Assembly (NCBI GenBank): GCA_900316515.1
Contig: ONDE01000006.1
Coordinates: forward strand, 51,213 to 115,212
Direction of reading: 5' to 3'
Source of the DNA: an uncultured Bacteroidales bacterium
GTDB taxonomy: Bacteria; Bacteroidota; Bacteroidia; Bacteroidales; P3
DNA length: 64,000 bases
The notes under the pieces: generated by a model
Seen by the model: only the letters and a program-made list of their open reading frames with translations
What the model was told of the DNA's origin: nothing
Database searches by the model: none
Part shown: positions 52,495 through 61,184 of the stretch, one piece after another
How the letters are laid out: each line of letters opens with the position of its first letter
How positions within the stretch are numbered: position 1 is the stretch's first letter
Made by a program: the position numbers and the translations under genes

Positions 52495-53570
52495 AAAGCC
52501 CTAAGACATATATTCGTCTGGGGGCCGTCAAGGTTCGCCAATGGCGCCGCAAGGCTTTGTACTGGCGTCCCGTACGCTCTACACTCTATTTCCTGCAACA
52601 TGTGTCACTGCCTGGCAACAAGGGTGTTCCGCTCTACGACGTGCTTCGTTTCTTCTTAGTCGGAATATTCAACGGCGACCTAACCAAGCGCGCCAAGGGT
52701 TTGGCCTACAGTTTCCTGACAGCCCTTCCTCCGCTGCTTATCTTCTTTTTCACACTGGTGGCCTTCTTCCCAGTCGACGGGCTCCAGAACGAACTCCTTA
52801 TGCAACTTGGCGGCATCATGCCCGAGAAGGTGATGACACCCTTGTCGGACACCATAAACGACATTATGGGACACCGCCACACCACCCTGCTTTCGGTGGG
52901 ATTCATCTCATCCATCGTGCTGGCCGCATCGGGTTTGATGGGTGTCATCTCGTCACTCAACTTTGCCAATCAGAGCATAGAGACACGTCCCTATGTGCAA
53001 CGCTACCTGTTGAGCATTGCCATGGTGTTTGTACTGTATATTGTCATCGTGCTCACGTTGGCGCTGCTCATTGGACATAAGTTCCTACTTCAGATTATCT
53101 ATGCCCAGGGCTGGTTGAGCTACAGCAAGACTAATACCGTGCTATTCAACATCGGCCGCTGGTTGCTACTCACCTTCGCCACCCTCTTCGCCGTATCGTT
53201 CATATATTATTGGGCCCCCGTCAAACGGCAGAGGGTGGGCTTTTTCTCGGCCGGCAGCGTGCTGGCAACAGCCATGTTCTTTGTGCTGACCTGGGCTTTG
53301 GGTATCTATCTCAACAATTTCAACAACTACAACCTGCTCTACGGTTCCATAGGTACGCTGCTCATGCTCATGTTCTGGATATATTTCAACTGCATAGTGC
53401 TACTCATGGGCTACGAGTTGAACATCAGCATATACAACGGCAGCATCGTGAAGAAGAACCGCGACAGCCGCCGACAGATTAAACAACGCATACAATCTCT
53501 ACGCAATGATAATACAGAAAGAACGAGGAAAAGTGGTGTCGCCGACGTCGACGCCGCGCGAGAAGTTTAA
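52491..53570 (+). CDS. YihY/BrkB family inner-membrane protein
   Basis: 359 aa from a GTG start that overlaps the nadC stop. The YihY family has six membrane segments. Recognisable stretches are RAKGLAYSFLTALPPLLIFFFTLVAFFP, ASGLMGVISSLNFANQSIE and the C-terminal GSIGTLLMLMFWIYFNCIVLLMGYELN. Once mis-named ribonuclease BN, the family is now thought to be a transporter-like or envelope protein. The tail is basic (KKNRDSRRQIKQRIQSL). A methyltransferase gene follows after 1 nt. Confidence 0.88.
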   Translation: MKSPKTYIRLGAVKVRQWRRKALYWRPVRSTLYFLQHVSLPGNKGVPLYDVLRFFLVGIFNGDLTKRAKGLAYSFLTALPPLLIFFFTLVAFFPVDGLQNELLMQLGGIMPEKVMTPLSDTINDIMGHRHTTLLSVGFISSIVLAASGLMGVISSLNFANQSIETRPYVQRYLLSIAMVFVLYIVIVLTLALLIGHKFLLQIIYAQGWLSYSKTNTVLFNIGRWLLLTFATLFAVSFIYYWAPVKRQRVGFFSAGSVLATAMFFVLTWALGIYLNNFNNYNLLYGSIGTLLMLMFWIYFNCIVLLMGYELNISIYNGSIVKKNRDSRRQIKQRIQSLRNDNTERTRKSGVADVDAAREV

Positions 53571-53571
53571 G

Positions 53572-54732
53572 ATGATCGCCAAAACAATGGTGAGCCTCGA
53601 GGAGGTACTCGCCGACGAGCTGACAACCCTTGGTGCCGAAAATGTCGTAGTCGGCAACCGCGCCGTGGAATTCGAGGGCGACATGCGCCTGCTCTACCGT
53701 GCCAACTACTGCTGCCGCACGGCTTTGGCCATCCTGAAGCCCTTCGCCGAGTTCGACGCCAACGACGAGCAGGAACTCTACGACCAGGTGTACAAGATAC
53801 GCTGGGAGAAGATCCTCGATGTCGACTGCACCTTCATGATCGACAGCACCACCAGCGGCGAGGTGTTCACACACAGCTATTATGCTGCCCTCAAGACCAA
53901 AGACGCCATCGTCGACCGCTTCCGCCGCAATTTCGGCAAACGTCCCTCCATTGATACTGAGGAGCCCGACTATAAGTTCAACCTGCACATCCGCGACAAC
54001 CATGTCACCTTGCTGATGAACGCCAGCGGCGACTCGCTGCACAAGCGTGGCTATCGCCAGGGCGTCGGTATAGCACCCATCAACGAGGTGCTCGCAGCCG
54101 GATTGCTGCGTCTGGCTGGCTGGAAGTGCGACTGCAACTTCTACGACCCCATGTGCGGCTCGGGCACTCTGCTCATCGAAGCCGCCATGATGGCCAATAA
54201 CGTGCCGGCACAGTACTACCGCGGCAACCGCTTCGGTTTCATGCGCTGGAAGGAGTTCAACCTAGGCGAATGGAAGAGCGTCAAAGCCGAAGAGGACCGC
54301 AAGATCGGTAGCCTCGACTTCGAAGGCGAGATTTGGGGCAACGATATCGACCCACAGGTCATAGAACAGTGCGAGAAGAACCTCGAATACACCAAGCTGC
54401 ACCATGACGTGATGCTGCACATAGGTTCCTTCGAAGACCAGGAACTGCCCGAGGGCCGCACCCTCATAGTCACCAATCCTCCCTATGGCGAACGCATCAA
54501 GGTTGAAGACCTCAACGCCATGTACGAGAAGTTGGGCGACACCTTCAAGCGCCTCTATGGCGAGAACTGCGAGGTGTGGCTCATCACCAGCGACTTCGAG
54601 GCCATGAAACATATCGGACTGCGTCCTTCGCGCAAGATTCCTGTGCAGAACGGTTCGCTCGACTGCCGTTTCCTCAAGTTCGAACTCTACGAGGGCTCCA
54701 AGAAAGCCAAGTATCAGCAGGATGCTGAATAG
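53572..54732 (+). CDS. THUMP-domain 23S rRNA-type methyltransferase
   Basis: 386 aa from the ATG at 53572, directly after the yihY stop. The longer frame overlaps that gene. The THUMP RNA-binding domain covers about 1-155 (ENVVVGNRAVEFEGDMRLLYRANYCCRTALAIL). A Rossmann-fold SAM methyltransferase follows with FYDPMCGSGTLLIEAA and NPPYGERI (near residue 301), as in the N2-guanine methylating half of RlmL. It is probably an rRNA G-N2 methyltransferase, but the exact site is not known. queG overlaps its 3' end by 11 nt. Confidence 0.88.
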   Translation: MIAKTMVSLEEVLADELTTLGAENVVVGNRAVEFEGDMRLLYRANYCCRTALAILKPFAEFDANDEQELYDQVYKIRWEKILDVDCTFMIDSTTSGEVFTHSYYAALKTKDAIVDRFRRNFGKRPSIDTEEPDYKFNLHIRDNHVTLLMNASGDSLHKRGYRQGVGIAPINEVLAAGLLRLAGWKCDCNFYDPMCGSGTLLIEAAMMANNVPAQYYRGNRFGFMRWKEFNLGEWKSVKAEEDRKIGSLDFEGEIWGNDIDPQVIEQCEKNLEYTKLHHDVMLHIGSFEDQELPEGRTLIVTNPPYGERIKVEDLNAMYEKLGDTFKRLYGENCEVWLITSDFEAMKHIGLRPSRKIPVQNGSLDCRFLKFELYEGSKKAKYQQDAE

Positions 54733-55450
54733 CGACGAGGTCAAGCGCATAGCCCTCGAAGTGGGTTTCGATGCCTGCGGTGTGGCCCGTGCCGACGCAC
54801 TCACGGACGACGAGTACCCTCTACGACAATGGCTTGCACGAGGCTGGCATAGCGACTTGGCCTACATGGAGCGCAATGCCGACAAACGCATGGATCCTCG
54901 TCTGCTACTGCCCGGAGCCCGCTCGGTAATCTGCTGTGTCAGCAAGTACGGGCCACCTGACACCTCGCGCACCGACGGCGTGGCAGCCTACGCTCAGCAC
55001 CGCGAATACCACGATGTGGTGAAAAAAATGCTGCACGCACTCAGGGAACAACTGAAGATAGACGGCAAACTGTGCTGCGACACAGTACCCATCAGCGACA
55101 AGCACTGGGCGGCACGCGCCGGACTGGGCTGGATTGGACGACACACACTGCTGGTAACACCGCAATGGGGCTCATGGGTCAACCTCGGAGAGATAGTGAC
55201 CACCGAAGAATGCGACACCTACGACTGCCCAATCGCCAACAAATGCACCGACTGCAACCTCTGCGTCGACGCGTGTCCCAACCACGCCATATCATCTCTC
55301 GCCTCTCAAAGTGCGACCTATATGATTGACGTACGCCGCTGCACGGCCTACTATACCACACACCACCCCAAGGCCATTCCGCCCGACGTCGATGCACATG
55401 GCTACACACAAGGCTGCGACATCTGTCAGCTGGCTTGTCCGTTCAATTAA
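54722..55450 (+). CDS. queG: Epoxyqueuosine reductase, short form
   Basis: 242 aa. Final step of queuosine synthesis in tRNA (epoxyqueuosine to queuosine), B12- and iron-sulfur-dependent. The N-terminal domain (MLNSDEVKRIALEVGFDACGVA) and AARAGLGWIGRHTLL are typical. The first 4Fe-4S motif is CTDCNLCVDACP (175-186), the second GCDICQLACP. The protein stops two residues after that motif (FN, then TAA), where family members usually continue about 60-80 residues. The end of the opposite-strand radical SAM gene overlaps here. It could be a functional short variant or a truncated protein. Confidence 0.88.
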   Translation: MLNSDEVKRIALEVGFDACGVARADALTDDEYPLRQWLARGWHSDLAYMERNADKRMDPRLLLPGARSVICCVSKYGPPDTSRTDGVAAYAQHREYHDVVKKMLHALREQLKIDGKLCCDTVPISDKHWAARAGLGWIGRHTLLVTPQWGSWVNLGEIVTTEECDTYDCPIANKCTDCNLCVDACPNHAISSLASQSATYMIDVRRCTAYYTTHHPKAIPPDVDAHGYTQGCDICQLACPFN

Positions 55451-57108
55451 TGTATTGAGGGTTTCGGTACCCGTATCGGGAACCACGACCGCACAGGCTG
55501 GTTCAGCCCGAGGCCGTTCATGTAGTTGTATGTCGCAAGGCGAAGCGCTGCACCCACGGCTTCGATGTCATAGTCGAATTGCGGTTCCCAGTCGACCTCG
55601 TTGTTGCAGAAGCTGTTTGGTTCCACCGTGGTGCGGCGGGCACCATAGCGTTCGGGGTTGAGTCCGCTGGGACTGTGGCAGGTCATGGCATAACGATGCC
55701 AGAAGGCGCTCTGCACTATACCTTCGTCGAACATGCGCCGCACGGTCTCCAGAGCATCGACGCTCTCCTGCAGAGTCTCGGTGGGAAAACCGTACATGAG
55801 GTAGGTATGTACCATGATGCCTGCATCGCGCAGGTGGCGGCAGGCCTCGACGGTCTGCTGTATGGTGACGCCCTTGTCAATCAGTCTCAGCAGGCGGTCA
55901 CTGGCCACCTCCAGACCACCGCTGACGGCCACCATGCCGGCCTCTGCCAGAAGGTCGCAGAGCTCGGCGGTATAGGCTTTCTCGAAGCGTATGTTGCCCC
56001 AAAAACTGACGGCTAGGCCGCGCCTCAGTATCTCTTCCGCCACCTCTTTGAGCAACTTCGGCGGCAGTGCTTCGTCAACAAAGTGGAAACCCGTTCGGCC
56101 GGTCTGAGCTATGATACGCTCCATGTGGTCAACCACCGTGGCTGCCTTGGGTGAGTGATAGTTGCCGATATAGTCGAGCGAAGTGTCGCAGAAAGCACAG
56201 CGATGCCAATAGCAGCCGTGGGCCATCACCATCTTGTTCCACCGTCCCTGGCTCCACAATCGGTGCATAGGGTTGGTCATCTCGGTAAGCGAGAGGTATT
56301 TGTCCAGCGGCAAGTCGCTGAAATCGGGACAATATTGGTCGGCATCGGCGTGACCGTCAATGACGACCTCGTCGCAGAACTCATAGATGCGATGGTCTGA
56401 CAGCTGCCGCCACTCGGTATTTGGGAACCCACCTCCAATCTCGACGGCGACATCTGCCCGGGCTTTTATCCACTGTCCGCAGCGCAAAGCGCCATACAGG
56501 CAGCCGGGGAATGGAACCGTGATGCAGACCTTGTCTAATGTGGAAATCCGGAAATTGAAAGTTGAAAGTTTTTCTTCCAATATTTCCAACATAAGGCGGT
56601 CAATCGGCGACGGTTCCTGCTGCAGTTCGGCGTACAGAGGGTCGAATGTAGGGGCGTCGTTGCTCAGATATTCCGCATAGCGCACCAAGTCGAAATGTGG
56701 GTCTATATTCTCACGGATATGGTCGGCAATATCCTCAATGAAGAGTGTAGCCAGATGCATGGCCTTGTCGGTAGTACCTGCCACACCGAACGACCATTCG
56801 AGGTTGTCTCCATCAAGTTGTTCGAAGCGTTTACCCTCGGGCAGCAAGCTTCTGTTGGCAATACGCGGACCCAAGGTGTCGTCCTGTCCGCGCAAAAAAG
56901 ACTTCACAGGCCCGATAATACGAGCCTGTGAAGTCAGTCCGATGCTTTCAAGAAATTCGGGGCTCAGCACCCGGTCAACCAACTCGATACCGAGGTCCAG
57001 TTGCAGTACCTCATGACCTTGCTCAACAAAACATCCTTTAAGATACGCCGTGGCGGGATAGGGAGTGTTGAGCTGCGTCAGCGGTGGAGTGATGAGCAGA
57101 ATCCTCAA
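55447..57108 (-). CDS. B12-binding-domain radical SAM protein
   Basis: 553 aa, starting from TTG 3 nt after the previous gene. No ATG fits. An N-terminal cobalamin-binding-like domain (MRILLITPPLTQLNTPYPATAYLKG) is followed by a radical SAM domain with Cys299, Cys304 and Cys307 in GCYWHRCAFCD. The spacing is CX4CX2C rather than the usual CX3CX2C. Residues KLSTFNFRISTL (about 180) are encoded by a TTGAAAG-type heptad array (56553-56569), a likely insert. The substrate is unknown. The 3' end overlaps the queG stop in convergent orientation. Confidence 0.85.
   Translation of the reverse strand: MRILLITPPLTQLNTPYPATAYLKGCFVEQGHEVLQLDLGIELVDRVLSPEFLESIGLTSQARIIGPVKSFLRGQDDTLGPRIANRSLLPEGKRFEQLDGDNLEWSFGVAGTTDKAMHLATLFIEDIADHIRENIDPHFDLVRYAEYLSNDAPTFDPLYAELQQEPSPIDRLMLEILEEKLSTFNFRISTLDKVCITVPFPGCLYGALRCGQWIKARADVAVEIGGGFPNTEWRQLSDHRIYEFCDEVVIDGHADADQYCPDFSDLPLDKYLSLTEMTNPMHRLWSQGRWNKMVMAHGCYWHRCAFCDTSLDYIGNYHSPKAATVVDHMERIIAQTGRTGFHFVDEALPPKLLKEVAEEILRRGLAVSFWGNIRFEKAYTAELCDLLAEAGMVAVSGGLEVASDRLLRLIDKGVTIQQTVEACRHLRDAGIMVHTYLMYGFPTETLQESVDALETVRRMFDEGIVQSAFWHRYAMTCHSPSGLNPERYGARRTTVEPNSFCNNEVDWEPQFDYDIEAVGAALRLATYNYMNGLGLNQPVRSWFPIRVPKPSIH
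56553..56569 (-). repeat. TTGAAAG heptad array inside the radical SAM gene
   Basis: Two and a half units of the same heptad as 21053-21080, read on the stop-free strand (CTTTCAA) as STFNF. Confidence 0.55.
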
Positions 57109-57111
57109 CCC

Positions 57112-58374
57112 TTATTTTCTTTTACCGCGCTTGGTGGCGGGAGCAGTCTTGGTGTCGGTGATGCCGAGCTTGGCTTTGATGTGAGCGGGAATGGCATCCT
57201 TGTGGACTACGATGTTCATGGTCTTGTAGCGAACAAAGGCCTTGCTGCAGAAGAAGTTGCCGCCGAACTCGCCGTTGTACTTGCCCCAGCTGTTCTTCAC
57301 CATGTAGTACTCGTTGCCCATCTGGTCCTTGGCGGTGCCGTAAATCAGCATACCGTGGTCGTCGGTGGTCTCCCAGTTGTCGTAGGCCTGCTGGCGCTCC
57401 TCCTGGGTCACCCAGCGCTGCGGCGTGGGGTGCTTGGCGGCCTCGTCGGCGATGTCGCCGGCCTTCATGCCGCTCCACTTGGCCTGGTCGCTGCCGACAC
57501 CGCTCTTCGGAGCCTCGGTGGCGGGCAGCACGGCGAAGCCCTTGCGGGTGTAGCGGAAGCCCGGCTCGCTGACGTCGGCGCCCCAAGCAACGGTATAGCC
57601 GTTCTCGATGGCATAGTCAAAGACCTCCATCATCTCGTCGAGCGGAAGATTCCAGCTCAGGCCCCAACGCCAGTTGTCCTGGATTTCAAGGACGAACTGC
57701 TCGTAGAAGGGATGGTGGGTATAGCTGGTGATGCTGACATAGTCGTCGGGGTTCAGACCCAAGCTCTCAGCGAAGCTCTTCGGGGTGTACTTGACTCCTT
57801 TGTAGGTGAAGTCCTCGGGAATCTTGCCAAGGTAGATCTCGTGCACGGCGGCAATGGCTTTCAGCCACAGCGGCTGGCCGTCGGGACCATACTGCAGTTT
57901 TTTCAACTTGCCTTTGGCGATGGCCTCGACCATCACGTCGGTCAGGGCGCTGAGCTCGGTGTGGTTGCTGAGGGTGTCGCCGTACATGGCGCCGGCGGGC
58001 ATCACCTCGTCGGGCACCATGCCGTAGTTGCGGAGGCAGTAGAGGACATCGTTGAAGGCACCGCCCTGGGCGAAGCTCACATCGCCGTGGGTACGCACGG
58101 CAGCCATGGCGCGGTCGTTGTAGGTCTTCTCGACCACGTACATCTCACTGAGGTCGTACTCGCCCTTGCCCATGCGGAGCAGCTCGCTCTCGAGGAAGGC
58201 GATGGTGCTGTAGCTCCAGCAGGTGCCGGCGTTGTTCTGGTTCTTCACAGAGGTGATGGGCAGAGCTTTGATGGTGTCGAACTTGTAGCCCTCGTCCTCT
58301 TTTTTCTCTTCCTGTGCGAACACAGTGCTGGCGCAGATGGCAATGGCGCCAAGGAATAGGAATGCTTTTTTCAT
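57112..58374 (-). CDS. Exported C1 family cysteine peptidase
   Basis: 420 aa. Signal peptide 1-20 (MKKAFLFLGAIAICASTVFA). Papain-fold catalytic Cys52 in NQNNAGTCWSYSTIAFLESE. The His/Asn region is DDHGMLIYGTAKDQ (His) and MVKNSWGKYNGEFGGNFF (Asn). It resembles bleomycin-hydrolase/PepC-type aminopeptidases with a leader for export, a pattern common in Bacteroidales. A Lys/Arg tail ends the protein (TKRGKRK). It follows a second C1 peptidase, and a TATCTTTG -7 box (58420-58427) suggests its own promoter. Confidence 0.9.
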   Translation of the reverse strand: MKKAFLFLGAIAICASTVFAQEEKKEDEGYKFDTIKALPITSVKNQNNAGTCWSYSTIAFLESELLRMGKGEYDLSEMYVVEKTYNDRAMAAVRTHGDVSFAQGGAFNDVLYCLRNYGMVPDEVMPAGAMYGDTLSNHTELSALTDVMVEAIAKGKLKKLQYGPDGQPLWLKAIAAVHEIYLGKIPEDFTYKGVKYTPKSFAESLGLNPDDYVSITSYTHHPFYEQFVLEIQDNWRWGLSWNLPLDEMMEVFDYAIENGYTVAWGADVSEPGFRYTRKGFAVLPATEAPKSGVGSDQAKWSGMKAGDIADEAAKHPTPQRWVTQEERQQAYDNWETTDDHGMLIYGTAKDQMGNEYYMVKNSWGKYNGEFGGNFFCSKAFVRYKTMNIVVHKDAIPAHIKAKLGITDTKTAPATKRGKRK

Positions 58375-58419
58375 CTGTATGTAAATATTATTTATAATTT
58401 ATTGCGCATAATTGCGGTG

Positions 58420-58427
58420 CAAAGATA
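58420..58427 (-). promoter_or_regulatory. -7 box of the downstream C1 peptidase gene
   Basis: TATCTTTG on the minus strand, 46 nt from the start codon at 58374, within the 93-bp gap between the two C1 peptidase genes. The -33 region is TTTTC-like. Confidence 0.5.
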
Positions 58428-58467
58428 CGAAGATTTCCCGACATGGTGAAAATAAATTTGGCCTCTC

Positions 58468-59895
58468 CTATTCCTCCGGGGCGAACATCGGGTCCCAGGC
58501 GGGGAGCATGATGGGCTGCTGATCCATCATGGCGCGGATGTTGGCGGGGATGTACTTCTCCTCGAGGACCACGCGGAACATGTACTCGTTGAACCAGTCG
58601 TTGGTCATGATGAGGTTGCCCTGCCAGCCGTAGTTGGGGCCCCAGCTGTTCTCCACCATCCACTTCACCGGCTTGCCGTCCTTGTCGAGGTCGACGGCGC
58701 AGAGGGTCATGGCGTGCGAGGAGCCGCTGGCGTAGGTGGCCACGCGCTGCTTCTTGTCCATGCCGAAGGTGGTGCCCATCAGGCTCTCATAGTCGAAGTT
58801 GTTCATGTCCATCAGGCCGTTGTCACGGTTGAGGAACTTGCCCACGTCGCAGCTGAAGTACATCATGGTGCTGTCCTTGATGGAGGCGATGCACATGGGG
58901 GCGATCTCCTCCATGGGCAGGTTGAGGTAGCGCCAGTTCTGGCCGTCATAGACGTGGCGGTCGTACTGGATTTCATACACCTTGTAGTACTCGCGCGTGG
59001 GGTCGTTCATCACCATGTAGTACTTCGAGAAGTCGGTCTTGGCGAACTTCTCGTAGAACTCCTTCGGTGTGTAGGTGGCGGTCTCCACTATCTCGCCTTT
59101 GACGTCCTTCTGCTGCCAGGTGAACTGTGCCGGAGGCTCGCCCATGGTGAGGGCCAGCATGCGGTAGATGGTGCCGAGCATCTCGGTCTTCTTGGCCTGC
59201 AGCTTCTGCGGGGTCATGCCTTTCTGGGCTGCCATCTCGCGCAGGGCGAGACCGTCCTCGCGCAACTTGAGGGCTATGAGGTTGCTGATGCTCGACGTGT
59301 TGTTGGTGTTGTAGGTCTCGGGCATCACGTCGGCAGGCACGAGGCCGTACTTGTCGATGAGGTTGGCCACGCCGGTGAACTGGCCGCCGTCGCCAATGGG
59401 GTTCTTGAAGAGCCACTGCACCTCCTGGTCGTCGATGGGCTTCTTGTAGGTGTCGATCATGGCCTGCAGGAAGAGGTTACTCTTCTCCAGCTGGTCGTAG
59501 AAGAAAAGGTAGGCTTGCGAGAACTGGAAGTCGGCGGGCAGGTGGTGCTTGCGGATGGCCTGGTTGCGCAGCACATTCATGCCGGTGAACATCCAGCAGC
59601 GGCCACTCGATTTCTGGTCGGTGACGGCCTTGCTGACCACGCGGTTCGAGAAGTGCGAGTCGAACTTGGTGGCGTTCTCGTAGTTCATGGCCAGCTTGGC
59701 GGGGCTCTGGTTCACCATGATGTTGCGCAGAGCCTTGTCGCTGGCGTTGCCGCCGAAGCCTTTCTTCATCTGCTGCATCATCTCCGTGGTGATGCCGCCG
59801 TTGTACTCGGGTTGGGCCTGTTTCTTCTTCTGGGCCATGGCGCCGCCGCAAACGAGCATGGCGCCGAGGGCTAATGCAAAGTACTTTGTCTTCAT
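58468..59895 (-). CDS. Exported C1 family aminopeptidase (PepC/bleomycin hydrolase type)
   Basis: 475 aa. Signal peptide ~1-21. Catalytic Cys100 in DQKSSGRCWMFTGMNVLRNQ. His is in SSHAMTLCAVD and Asn in WMVENSWGPNYGWQG. The layout and length match PepC/bleomycin hydrolase, normally a cytosolic hexamer with a C-terminal arm that limits it to aminopeptidase action. The C-terminus (PAWDPMFAPEE) corresponds to that arm. Export indicates a role in extracellular or periplasmic peptide breakdown. It follows the S41 peptidase gene by 11 nt. Confidence 0.92.
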   Translation of the reverse strand: MKTKYFALALGAMLVCGGAMAQKKKQAQPEYNGGITTEMMQQMKKGFGGNASDKALRNIMVNQSPAKLAMNYENATKFDSHFSNRVVSKAVTDQKSSGRCWMFTGMNVLRNQAIRKHHLPADFQFSQAYLFFYDQLEKSNLFLQAMIDTYKKPIDDQEVQWLFKNPIGDGGQFTGVANLIDKYGLVPADVMPETYNTNNTSSISNLIALKLREDGLALREMAAQKGMTPQKLQAKKTEMLGTIYRMLALTMGEPPAQFTWQQKDVKGEIVETATYTPKEFYEKFAKTDFSKYYMVMNDPTREYYKVYEIQYDRHVYDGQNWRYLNLPMEEIAPMCIASIKDSTMMYFSCDVGKFLNRDNGLMDMNNFDYESLMGTTFGMDKKQRVATYASGSSHAMTLCAVDLDKDGKPVKWMVENSWGPNYGWQGNLIMTNDWFNEYMFRVVLEEKYIPANIRAMMDQQPIMLPAWDPMFAPEE

Positions 59896-59906
59896 GTTAT
59901 TATTGT

Positions 59907-61184
59907 TTAGTGATTTGCAATGTAGTTGAGTGCTGCGTCGAGCTGCGGCTTGAAGCTGTGGGCGGGGTCGTCCTTGCGCAGCACCTCCTCGTCGGGTATC
60001 AGGCCTTCGCCCTCGCTCACACGACCGTTCATAAGGGCCTCGAAGGTCGAGGTGTATACATAGTGGTTGTAAGCGCTGCTGTTGCCGAAAGGACCGCCGT
60101 AGCCGAGGTCGACGGCATCGGGCTGCAGCGGGCCGGTGCCGCCGTAGGTACGCTCGCCGACGATGTATGCCGTGGGGAACATGGACTTGATGACCATGGG
60201 CTCTATCTCGGCCATGCTCACAGAGTTGATGTCGACTATCACCACGTAGGGTATGTTCTCGGCGGTGATGTCGCGGTGGTAGTTACGGTTGGGGTCTTGG
60301 TAGTAGGGGCACCATACGGAATACTCCAGGCGGCCGGGGCCTTCCTTGTAGCGTGTCTTGAAAATCACGGAACGCTCGTTGATGAACGAGCCCACGACGT
60401 AGTCGAGGTCGTCCTGGTAGCCACCGCCGTTGGAGCGGGTGTCGAGGATAATGCCGCCCAGCTGACTGCGCGGAGTGTTGCAGGCCACGCTGAGCCAGCG
60501 GTCTATTATCACCTGTGCAGAGTCACCCACCATGTCGCGCATCACCGGGGTGAGGGCGGCGTTGGTAGTCCAGAGGTAGGGCACTATGCGCCCGTCGGCG
60601 AGGGTGAAGAGGCAGTAGTAATAGTCTACATTGACACCAAACTCAGGAATATAGGCTGTGGCGTTGCCCTGCTCGGCGACGGTGTATTGGCCCGCAACGC
60701 CGGCAAGGAAGGCTTTCATGCCCGCCTGGGCGGCGGCACGGCTCTCGATATAGTAGTCGCGGCTCTGCACCTCGAGCAGCCCGGGACGGATGATGACGCG
60801 CGGGTCGGCCTCGCCAGGGGCGGGGTGCAGATTCCTCACCAAGAATGTCATGTGGTGGTCGCGCATCTTGCCCACAAGGCCTAGGTAGAGCTCATTCAGC
60901 TCGGCTGTACGCACATATCCGCTGTCCTTGTATTTCTCGTCGAGGGACTCGAAGCGCGGCAGGTAGCGCTCGTAGGCGGCGTCCCAGTCTACGGTGTCCA
61001 CGTCCCAGAAGACATAGCCGGTGCTCATGCATTTCCACAGGTATTGGAACTGTTCCGTGTATGTGTTGTAGGCCAGCTTGCTGTTTTCGTCCGTGTATGG
61101 CATATAGTCGGCCTCCTTGCGGCAGGCGGCGAAGAGCATCGTCGCCGCAACAGTGAGTATGATGTATCTCTTCATGGCATTCAT
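59907..61184 (-). CDS. S41 family peptidase lipoprotein
   Basis: 425 aa. The lipoprotein signal is MKRYIILTVAATMLFAAC, with the Cys lipidated. An N-terminal helical part is followed by the S41 tail-specific protease core. GGIILDTRSNGGGYQDDLDYVVGSF leads to the nucleophile region VDINSVSMAEIEPMVIKSM, where the catalytic Ser is the one before MAE, near residue 325. ERTYGGTGPLQPDAVDLGYGG follows. No PDZ domain is obvious. The ATG at 61184 overlaps the barrel-gene stop (ATGA), suggesting coupling, and an alternative ATG lies at 61175. Confidence 0.88.
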   Translation of the reverse strand: MNAMKRYIILTVAATMLFAACRKEADYMPYTDENSKLAYNTYTEQFQYLWKCMSTGYVFWDVDTVDWDAAYERYLPRFESLDEKYKDSGYVRTAELNELYLGLVGKMRDHHMTFLVRNLHPAPGEADPRVIIRPGLLEVQSRDYYIESRAAAQAGMKAFLAGVAGQYTVAEQGNATAYIPEFGVNVDYYYCLFTLADGRIVPYLWTTNAALTPVMRDMVGDSAQVIIDRWLSVACNTPRSQLGGIILDTRSNGGGYQDDLDYVVGSFINERSVIFKTRYKEGPGRLEYSVWCPYYQDPNRNYHRDITAENIPYVVIVDINSVSMAEIEPMVIKSMFPTAYIVGERTYGGTGPLQPDAVDLGYGGPFGNSSAYNHYVYTSTFEALMNGRVSEGEGLIPDEEVLRKDDPAHSFKPQLDAALNYIANH

